DNA of 12,844 bases. Origin: Actinomycetes bacterium (GTDB lineage: Bacteria; Actinomycetota; Actinomycetes; Actinomycetales; Microbacteriaceae). The stretch's first letter is position 1. Every line of letters starts with the position of its first letter. The notes under the pieces were generated by a model. The model worked only from the letters and a program-made list of their open reading frames with translations. It made no database searches and was not told where the DNA came from. The stretch covers positions 1 to 12,844 of the forward strand of contig JAUHVN010000043.1 of the NCBI GenBank assembly GCA_030425055.1, read 5' to 3'. Shown here in pieces: positions 7,415-12,844 of the stretch. Made by a program: the position numbers and the translations under genes.

Positions 7415-7494
7415 CGTGCTCCTTCCGCCGCAATCTTCACACGGACCGCTCAGGTTCAGTCGCGATCCGCGCCCTACGATACACTCATGCATCC

Positions 7495-7510
7495 GATACA
7501 GCGCTGTATC
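7495..7510. promoter_or_regulatory. Perfect 16-bp palindrome, candidate TetR operator
   Basis: GATACAGCGCTGTATC is a perfect inverted repeat in the tetR/MMPL divergent region, centred 41 bases before the MMPL start codon. A further GATACA half-site lies at 7478-7483, 17 bases away in direct orientation, and ATGCAT (7487-7492) lies between. The size and symmetry suit a TetR dimer. I could not assign -35/-10 boxes here with confidence, so whether the site overlaps one or both promoters is open. Confidence 0.65.
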
Positions 7511-7543
7511 CGAATTGTCTGAAAACCCGGAACCGGAGCCGCT

Positions 7544-10369
7544 GTGTCCACACTCCTCTACACCCTCGGTCGCTGGTCGTTCCGCCACTCCTGGCGCGTG
7601 CTGATCGCCTGGATCCTGCTCCTCGTCCTCGCCGGAGGCGGGGCCCTCGTGTTCATGAAGGGCACCGACAACTCGTTCTCGATCCCCGGCACCGAGGCCC
7701 AGGAGGGCATCCAGCTGCTCGACCGCTCGTTCCCGCAGGCCAGCGGCACGAGCGCGCAGCTGGTCATGGTCGCCGCGGACGGCGACCGCATCGACGAAGA
7801 GCCGTACACATCGCAGATCGAGGACTCGATCGCCCAGCTCGAAGACCTCGACGGCGTGCTCGCCGTGACCGACCCGTTCGACGAGATGGTGTCGGGACTC
7901 GTGTCCGACGACGGGAGCGCCGCGATCATCCGGCTGCAGTTCGACGGCGGCCCGACGGATGTCACCGACGAGACCACCGACGCCCTCGCGCAGGTCGCGC
8001 AGAACGCGCGCGATGAGCTGCCCGACGGATCGGCGGTCGCGATCGGCGGCGAGCTGTTCTCGACGTCCGTCCCCTCCCTCACGATCACCGAGGCGATCGG
8101 CGTGCTCATCGCGCTGTTCGTCCTGATGATCACGTTCCGCTCGTTCGTCGTCGCGTGGTTCCCCCTGGTGAGCGCACTGATCGGCGTCGCGCTCGCCATC
8201 GCACTCATCTTCGTCTCGACCGCGTTCGCGACGATCTCGTCGACCACGCCGATGCTCGCGATCATGCTGGGACTGGCGGTCGGCATCGACTACGCGCTGT
8301 TCATCGTCGCCCGACATCAGGACCAGGTGCGCGCGGGCACCGATCCCGCCGAATCGGCGGCGCGCGCGACCGGGACCGCCGGATCGGCCGTCGTGTTCGC
8401 CGGTGTCACGGTGCTCATCGCGCTCGTCGGCCTCTCGTTCGCCGGCATCCCGTTCCTCACCACGATGGGAATCGCCGCCGCGGTCGCGGTCGCGATCGCC
8501 GTGCTGGTCGCCGTCACGCTCACACCGGCGCTGCTGGGCTTCGCCGGCGCCCGAGTCGTCGGGTGGAAGCGCGTCGGCGCGGCGGGATTCCGCTTCGGGC
8601 GCCGCCGCACGCGTGCGAGCGCCGACGCCGCCACCCCGGCCGCGCCGAGGCAGAACGGGTGGGTGATGTTCGTGACGCGGCATCCGATCGTCACGACCGT
8701 CGCGGTGGTCGTCACCCTCGGCATCGCCGCCATCCCCGCCGCGAGTCTGACGCTCGCGCTGCCGAACGCGGGCGTGCAGCCCGAGTCGAGCGAAGCGCGA
8801 CAGGCGTACGACCTCACCGCCGAGCACTTCGGGCCGGGCGAGAACGGCCCGCTCATCATGGCCGGGACGATCGTGACCTCGACCGACCCGCTCGGACTGA
8901 TGGAAGACCTCGCCGACGAGATCGAGCAGATCCCGGGCGTCAAGGAGGTCGCACTGTCGACCCCCAACGAGACCGCCGACACGGGGCTGATCCAGATCGT
9001 CCCCGAGACCGCACCCGACTCCCCCGAGACCGCGCAGCTGGTGCGCGACCTGCGCGCCCAGCACGACCGGCTGCTCGACGAGTACGGCGTCGACCTCAAG
9101 GTCACCGGCTTCACCGCGGTCGGCATCGACATCTCCGACCGGCTGGGTGCCGCACTGCTGCCGTTCGGCATCTTCGTCGTCGGCCTCTCGTTCATCCTGC
9201 TGATGATCGTGTTCCGTTCGATCTGGGTGCCGCTGAAGGCCACGGTCGGCTACCTGCTGTCGATCCTGGCCGCGTTCGGCGTCGTCGCCGCCGTCTTCGA
9301 GTGGGGCTGGTTCGCCGATGCCCTGCACGTCGCCCGCACCGGTCCCGTGATCAGCTTCATGCCGATCATCCTCATGGGCGTGCTGTTCGGCCTCGCAATG
9401 GACTACGAGGTCTTCCTGGTCTCGCGCATGCGCGAGGACTACGTGCATGCGCTGCGCGCAGCCGGCCCCGGCGCCAACCGGCGCCAGATCGCGATGGCGG
9501 CCATCCGCTCGGGCTTCACCGCCTCGGCGCGCGTGGTCACCGCCGCCGCGCTCATCATGTTCTTCGTCTTCGCCGCCTTCGTGCCCGAGGGCGACTCGTC
9601 GATCAAACCCATCGCCCTCGGCCTGGCGGTCGGCATCGCCGTCGACGCGTTCCTCGTGCGCATGACGCTGACGCCCGCCGTCATGGCGCTGCTGGGCGAC
9701 AAGGCGTGGTGGATGCCCCGCTGGCTCGACCGCATCCTGCCCCACTTCGACATCGAGGGCGAGGCCGTCGAGCGCGAGCTGGCCCTCGCCGACTGGCCCG
9801 AGCCGAACACGACGGCCGCGCTCGTCGGAGAGAAGGTCGGCGTGCACGCCGAGACGTCGGGCTCGGGTCGCGTCGCGCTGTTCGACGACGCCGACTTCCG
9901 CGTCGAGCCGGGCGGCACGCTCGTGGCCGTCGGCGACGCCCGCGCGTCGCGCGCGTTCGCGCTGGCCGTGTCGGGCCGGCTCGGCAGCGACGAGGGACGC
10001 CTGCGCGTGGGCGGGCACCTGCTGCCCGAACGCGCACCCTGGGTGCGCGGCCACGTCGGCCTCGCCCTGCTGCGCGGCGCCGACGATCCGCTGCGCGAGC
10101 TGCGCTCGGCCCTGTCGGGACGCATCGGCATCGTCGTCGTCGACGGCCTCGACGACCTGGACTCCGCCGCGCGCGACCAGGCCGCCGCGGCACTGCGCGA
10201 CGCCACCGCCGGTCGCGGCGCCGACGAGCCGCTCACCGTGGTCGCCACCACCGCGGCCGCACCGGTGACCCGCGACATCCTGACCGACGCGCGCCGCACC
10301 GACACGTCGGTGCTCGCGCTCGGCGTCCGCTCCGCTTCGACCTCCCCCGCCTCCGAGGTGATCGCATGA
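7544..10369 (+). CDS. MMPL/RND-family transporter with C-terminal degenerate ABC-ATPase-like domain
   Basis: A 941-residue membrane transporter with the MMPL (RND) duplication: TM1 at about 17-38, an extracytoplasmic domain (39-180), TM2-6 (about 183-335) with GIDYALFI (248-255), a basic cytoplasmic linker (340-372), TM7 (about 380-402), a second outside domain (403-535), and TM8-12 (about 537-717) with GLAMDYEVFL (616-625). The two Asp-Tyr pairs (D249-Y250, D620-Y621) are the proton-relay residues of this family, so it is probably a proton-driven exporter of lipids or hydrophobic compounds. After the last TM, about 225 residues remain; residues 765-928 read like an ABC ATPase domain that has lost its catalytic motifs. 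The GTG start at 7544 has GGAG 5 bases upstream. The gene overlaps the next by ATGA, is divergent from tetR and is probably repressed by it. Substrate unknown. Confidence 0.92.
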   Translation: MSTLLYTLGRWSFRHSWRVLIAWILLLVLAGGGALVFMKGTDNSFSIPGTEAQEGIQLLDRSFPQASGTSAQLVMVAADGDRIDEEPYTSQIEDSIAQLEDLDGVLAVTDPFDEMVSGLVSDDGSAAIIRLQFDGGPTDVTDETTDALAQVAQNARDELPDGSAVAIGGELFSTSVPSLTITEAIGVLIALFVLMITFRSFVVAWFPLVSALIGVALAIALIFVSTAFATISSTTPMLAIMLGLAVGIDYALFIVARHQDQVRAGTDPAESAARATGTAGSAVVFAGVTVLIALVGLSFAGIPFLTTMGIAAAVAVAIAVLVAVTLTPALLGFAGARVVGWKRVGAAGFRFGRRRTRASADAATPAAPRQNGWVMFVTRHPIVTTVAVVVTLGIAAIPAASLTLALPNAGVQPESSEARQAYDLTAEHFGPGENGPLIMAGTIVTSTDPLGLMEDLADEIEQIPGVKEVALSTPNETADTGLIQIVPETAPDSPETAQLVRDLRAQHDRLLDEYGVDLKVTGFTAVGIDISDRLGAALLPFGIFVVGLSFILLMIVFRSIWVPLKATVGYLLSILAAFGVVAAVFEWGWFADALHVARTGPVISFMPIILMGVLFGLAMDYEVFLVSRMREDYVHALRAAGPGANRRQIAMAAIRSGFTASARVVTAAALIMFFVFAAFVPEGDSSIKPIALGLAVGIAVDAFLVRMTLTPAVMALLGDKAWWMPRWLDRILPHFDIEGEAVERELALADWPEPNTTAALVGEKVGVHAETSGSGRVALFDDADFRVEPGGTLVAVGDARASRAFALAVSGRLGSDEGRLRVGGHLLPERAPWVRGHVGLALLRGADDPLRELRSALSGRIGIVVVDGLDDLDSAARDQAAAALRDATAGRGADEPLTVVATTAAAPVTRDILTDARRTDTSVLALGVRSASTSPASEVIA
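9836..10324 (+). other. Degenerate ABC nucleotide-binding-like domain within the MMPL protein
   Basis: Residues about 765-927 of the MMPL protein follow the ABC ATPase layout. The strand pair VALFDDADFRVEPGGTLVAVG (777-797) corresponds to the lead-in to Walker A. SGRLGSDEGRLRVGGHLLP (810-828) resembles the 'G-L-x-P-x-x-G-x-v-x-v-x-G' strand after it. IGIVVVDGLDDLDSAARDQ (861-879) resembles Walker B plus D-loop. LTVVATT (897-903) sits where the H-loop would be. Key residues are missing: GDARASRA stands in place of GxxGxGK[ST], Gly replaces the catalytic Glu after Walker B, Thr replaces the H-loop His, and only a trace of the signature (ALSGR, 856-860) remains. ATP hydrolysis is therefore unlikely. 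The resemblance is read by eye. Confidence 0.6.
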
Positions 10370-12378
10370 CCCTGCCCATCGAACGCTCCCGCTCCCGACG
10401 GCCCATCACGTGGCTCACGATCATCGGGATCGTGCTGCTGCCCGCCGTGATCGGCGGCATCCTGGTGGCCGCGCTCTACAACCCGACCGAGCGCCTCGAC
10501 GCGCTCAACGCGGCCGTGGTGAACGAGGACGAGCCCGTCACGATCGACGATCAGCTCGTGCCGCTCGGACGCCAGCTCACCGCCGGGCTCGTCGAGGGCT
10601 CCGACGAGATCGAGAGCAACCTCACCTGGACGATCTCGAACCCCGACGACGCTGCCGACGGCCTCGCCGACGGCACCTACGACGCGATCATCACCATCCC
10701 CGAGAACTTCTCGGCGGCGGCGACGTCGACGCAGCCGGGCGGCACGCCCGAGCAGGCGGTCATCGAGGTCACGACGCCCGACGACAGCCTCATCGTCGAT
10801 GACGCCGTCACCGCGCAGGTCACGTCGGCCGCGGCATCGCTCATGGGTGAGGAGATCTCGACCCTCTACCTCGAGAACGTCTTCCTCGGCTTCACGACGC
10901 TGGGCGACCAGCTCGGCGACGCCGCCGACGGCGCGGCTCAGCTGGCCGACGGCATGTCGCAGACCGCCGAGGGCACCGTGAGCCTCGCCGACGGCATCCG
11001 CGAGCTCGCCGGCGGCGCCGGTCAGCTCGCCTCGGGCATCGACGAGTGGGCCGCGGGCGCCGACGCGGCGTCGGCCGGCCTCGACCAGTGGGCGGCCGGG
11101 TCGCAGTCGATCGCGGGGAACACCCGCCAGATCGCCGGCGGCATCGCCCAGATCGGTGCGGGTCTCGCGCAGTCGCCGCAGGTGCCGCAGGACATCGTGG
11201 ATGCCGCCAACCAGGCGGCGGCGAACAGCGATGAGATCGCCGCGGCCGTGAACGGCGCCGTCGCGCAGCTCGATCAGCTGGCCGCCGAGTGCGTCGCCGA
11301 GGGCGGTTCGCAGCAGCTGTGCGACGGCATCGCCGCAGCCGCCGCGCAGGCCAACGGCGCACTGCCGGCCGTGAACGGGGTGATCGGCAGCGCCGACCAG
11401 ATCGCGGCGGGCATAGAAGGCCTCAACCAGCTGCCGGTCGTGGGACAGACCCTCGTCGGCATGTCGGGCAACCTGAACGAGATCGCCGACGGCATGGCGG
11501 GCCTCGCGGGCGGCGCGAACGCTGCGGCCGACGGCGTCTCGCAGCTCGCATCCGGCGCCGACCAGCTCGCCGCGGGCGCCGACGGGCTCGCCTCGGGCGC
11601 CGTGGCCGCCGCGGACGGGGCCGATCAGCTCGGCGACGGCGCGACCCAGCTGGCGACCGGAACCGACGAGCTCGCCGACGGTCTCGCGACCGCGGTCGAC
11701 GCGCTCCCCTCGTACACCGATGAGGAGGCGGCCGATCTCGCGAGCGTCGTGGCCGACCCCGTCGGCACCGACGGCCTCGGATCCTCGCTGTTCGGGGCAT
11801 CCGCCATTCCGCTGCTGTCGACGCTCGCGCTGTGGTTCGGCGGTCTCGCGACGTTCATCGTGCTGCAGGCGGTCTCGCGGCGCGCACTGACCTCGCGTGC
11901 GTCGTCGGCGACCCTCGCGCTGCGCGCGTTCGCGCCCGCGGCAGCGATCGGCGCGCTGCAGGGCCTGCTGGTCGCGGGCGTCGTGCAGCTCGCGGCGAGC
12001 TACGACTGGGCGGAGTGGTCGGTGTTCGCGGGCGTGAGCATCGCGGCCGGCATCGCCTTCGCCGCCGTGAATCAGGCGCTCGTCGCGGCGTTCGGGGGTG
12101 CCGGTCGCTGGATCGCCGCGCTCGTGGGCGTGTTCGTCGTGGCGACCGGCGTGGTCTCGACGGTGCCCGGCGTGCTCAACGCGATCGCCGGGATGCTGCC
12201 GACGTCGCCCGCCTACAACGGCATGGTGGCCGCGCTGACGTCGGCGACCGGCATCGGGGCCGCGCTCGCGGGCCTGGCGATCTGGACGCTGCTCGCCGTC
12301 ATCGTGACGGTGATCGCCGTCGCCCGTCGCCGCTCGGTCTCGGCGCAGGCCGTGCTGACGGCCCCGGCAGCCGCCTGA
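10366..12378 (+). CDS. YhgE/Pip family (ABC-2-like) membrane protein with extracytoplasmic coiled-coil repeats
   Basis: A 670-residue protein with the YhgE/Pip layout: one N-terminal TM (about 17-37) followed by ALYNP and the family-typical VVNEDEPV (51-58), then a long extracytoplasmic region (40-478) and about five C-terminal TM helices (481-503, 521-546, 552-576, 583-609, 629-653) like an ABC-2 permease half. The outer region has Ala/Gly/Asp-rich heptad-like repeats of the form x-LADG/LASG (181-227 and 370-447) around a central segment with two cysteines (309, 319). Relatives include phage-infection protein and type VII-associated proteins such as EsaA; the molecular role here is unknown. 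The ATG overlaps the MMPL stop (ATGA), with GAGGTG 5 bases upstream, so the two are translationally coupled and probably work as one export or envelope complex. Confidence 0.88.
   Translation: MTLPIERSRSRRPITWLTIIGIVLLPAVIGGILVAALYNPTERLDALNAAVVNEDEPVTIDDQLVPLGRQLTAGLVEGSDEIESNLTWTISNPDDAADGLADGTYDAIITIPENFSAAATSTQPGGTPEQAVIEVTTPDDSLIVDDAVTAQVTSAAASLMGEEISTLYLENVFLGFTTLGDQLGDAADGAAQLADGMSQTAEGTVSLADGIRELAGGAGQLASGIDEWAAGADAASAGLDQWAAGSQSIAGNTRQIAGGIAQIGAGLAQSPQVPQDIVDAANQAAANSDEIAAAVNGAVAQLDQLAAECVAEGGSQQLCDGIAAAAAQANGALPAVNGVIGSADQIAAGIEGLNQLPVVGQTLVGMSGNLNEIADGMAGLAGGANAAADGVSQLASGADQLAAGADGLASGAVAAADGADQLGDGATQLATGTDELADGLATAVDALPSYTDEEAADLASVVADPVGTDGLGSSLFGASAIPLLSTLALWFGGLATFIVLQAVSRRALTSRASSATLALRAFAPAAAIGALQGLLVAGVVQLAASYDWAEWSVFAGVSIAAGIAFAAVNQALVAAFGGAGRWIAALVGVFVVATGVVSTVPGVLNAIAGMLPTSPAYNGMVAALTSATGIGAALAGLAIWTLLAVIVTVIAVARRRSVSAQAVLTAPAAA
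10906..11046 (+). repeat. First heptad-like repeat block in the YhgE protein
   Basis: Encodes residues 181-227, a run of short units ending in LADG, LAGG or LASG (DQLGDAADG, AQLADG, VSLADG, RELAGG, QLASG). The hydrophobic residue recurs about every 7 positions, predicting an elongated helical or coiled-coil rod outside the membrane. This is repetition at protein level; the DNA copies are diverged. Confidence 0.7.
11473..11706 (+). repeat. Second heptad-like repeat block in the YhgE protein
   Basis: Encodes residues 370-447, again with 7-residue units (NEIADGM, AGLAGGA, SQLASGA, DQLAAGA, DGLASGA, DQLGDGA, TQLATGT, DELADGL). It is longer and more regular than the first block and leads into the first C-terminal membrane helix. 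The two blocks could pack against each other as a hairpin, with the Cys-containing segment at the tip. Confidence 0.75.
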
Positions 12379-12408
12379 GCGGCATCCGTCGCCGGCGCAG
12401 GCGCGGCG

Positions 12409-12483
12409 CCCGCGAACCCGCACGATTCGGCTGAACCCGCACGCGTCGCGTGACGGCTCAGCCGATTCGTGACGGTTCGCGGG
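12409..12483. terminator. 75-nt imperfect palindrome between convergent genes, probable bidirectional terminator or intergenic repeat
   Basis: The whole 75 bases fold on one centre (base 12446). The outer 26-base arms (12409-12434 and 12458-12483) pair at 23 of 26 positions, and the innermost CACGCG-T-CGCGTG (12440-12452) is perfect; in all 31 of 37 pairs match. It ends directly against the stop codon of the ccsB-type gene and starts 30 bases after the YhgE stop, so both transcripts run into it. GAACCCGCACG (12414, 12433) and CGTGACGG (12449, 12468) each occur twice, 19 bases apart, giving it an internal repeat structure. There is no U-tract. It could be a U-less terminator or a copy of a dispersed palindromic element. 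Confidence 0.65.
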
Positions 12484-12844
12484 TCAGCTCAGGCCGCTGT
12501 AGGCGTGCAGACCCTTGAAGAACATGTTGACGATCGTGAAGTTGAACAGCACCGCGGTGAAGCCGACGATCGACAGCCAGGCCGAGCGCGGGCCGCGCCA
12601 GCCGCGCGTCGCGCGCGCGTGGATGTAGCCGGCGTAGAGCACCCAGATGACGAACGTCCACACCTCTTTGGTGTCGAAGCCCCAGTAGCGGCCCCACGCG
12701 TCGTTGGCCCAGATGGACCCGGCGATGAGCGTGAAGGTCCAGAAGATGAAGCCGATGATCGCGAACCGATAGGCGAGCGACTCGAGGGCGTCCGAACCGG
12801 GTAGGGTGCGCAGGAACCCCGGTCCGGTGCGCACGGTCTCGTCC
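12484..12844 (-). CDS. ccsB: Cytochrome c biogenesis protein, CcsB/ResC (CcsA-type) family, C-terminal part (runs off right edge)
   Basis: This is the last 119 residues of a haem-handling membrane protein of the system II cytochrome c maturation pathway, which delivers haem to apocytochrome c outside the membrane with ResB. The fragment shows LAYRFAIIGFIFWTFTLIAGSIWA (a TM helix) leading into the family's tryptophan-rich motif, here WGRYWGFDTKEVW (fragment residues 50-62), then IHARATRGWRG, another TM helix, and the end FFKGLHAYSG with a conserved His. It reads in from beyond the window; a GTG at 12834 is internal, not the start. The stop abuts the 75-nt palindrome. Actinobacterial ccsB often lies near men genes, which fits the rest of the window. 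In many relatives the motif reads WD where this has FD. Confidence 0.9.
   Translation of the reverse strand, partial: DETVRTGPGFLRTLPGSDALESLAYRFAIIGFIFWTFTLIAGSIWANDAWGRYWGFDTKEVWTFVIWVLYAGYIHARATRGWRGPRSAWLSIVGFTAVLFNFTIVNMFFKGLHAYSGLS

Noticed and set aside
7415..7543. Possible small RNA or riboswitch in the tetR-MMPL intergenic region
   Set aside because: The only structured element is the 16-bp palindrome, which is better explained as a TetR operator. No known riboswitch core was recognised.
6764..10054. Long minus-strand frame that would extend the TetR protein upstream through the MMPL gene
   Set aside because: Only the part from ATG 7414 is TetR-like and has a Shine-Dalgarno. The upstream part is low-complexity antisense reading of the transporter gene.
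8155..10365. Upstream extension of the YhgE reading frame across the MMPL gene
   Set aside because: The extension is Arg/His-rich out-of-frame reading. The ATG at 10366 has a Shine-Dalgarno and a TM helix follows directly, as expected for the family.
10906..11706. Alternating repeats in the YhgE gene as a possible CRISPR or DNA tandem array
   Set aside because: Units are not identical at DNA level and have no spacer structure. The periodicity is in the protein (heptads).
9439..12423. About 990-codon minus-strand frame opposite the YhgE gene
   Set aside because: Arg/Gly/Asp-rich with no domain, antisense to a well-supported gene, and it spans the MMPL/YhgE junction.

Overview
The window is very GC-rich, with G/C-ending codons, GTG starts, tightly packed genes and a menaquinone pathway beside cytochrome c maturation. 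This fits a high-GC Gram-positive actinobacterium, most likely of the Microbacteriaceae (Microbacterium-like). That placement rests on protein and gene-order recognition from memory, not on a database search.

Left part (1-5686, all minus strand). In transcription order this runs padR, a HAAS-prefix membrane protein, an LLM-class oxidoreductase, two overlapping small membrane protein genes, menB, menE and menA (cut by the left edge). MenB, MenE and MenA are late steps of menaquinone synthesis. padR and the HAAS gene form a two-gene regulator/membrane-protein unit. Several starts (menA, menB, the LLM gene, padR and divergent menC) have a -10-like hexamer only 6-8 bases upstream and no clear Shine-Dalgarno. 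This suggests leaderless transcripts from separate promoters rather than one long operon.

Middle (5687-7543). A 78-base divergent region carries padR and menC promoters and a palindromic candidate PadR operator over the padR -10. menC (plus strand, o-succinylbenzoate synthase) converges on a TetR-family repressor gene, with only 9 bases between the two stop codons. The tetR gene is divergent from a large transporter gene, and a perfect 16-bp palindrome lies between them.

Right part (7544-12844). A 941-residue MMPL/RND-type transporter ends in an unusual tail that reads like a degenerate ABC ATPase domain. It overlaps by 4 bases a 670-residue YhgE/Pip-type membrane protein with a long extracytoplasmic repeat region. 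Together with the TetR gene this looks like a repressor-controlled envelope export cassette. A 75-nt near-perfect palindrome separates it from the convergent C-terminal end of a cytochrome c biogenesis gene (ccsB/resC type), which runs off the right edge.

The most unusual items are the MMPL to pseudo-ATPase fusion coupled to YhgE, the coupled pair of related 3-TM membrane proteins inside the men region, the leaderless promoter pattern, and the 75-nt palindrome. I saw no tRNA, rRNA, CRISPR array, insertion sequence or att site.
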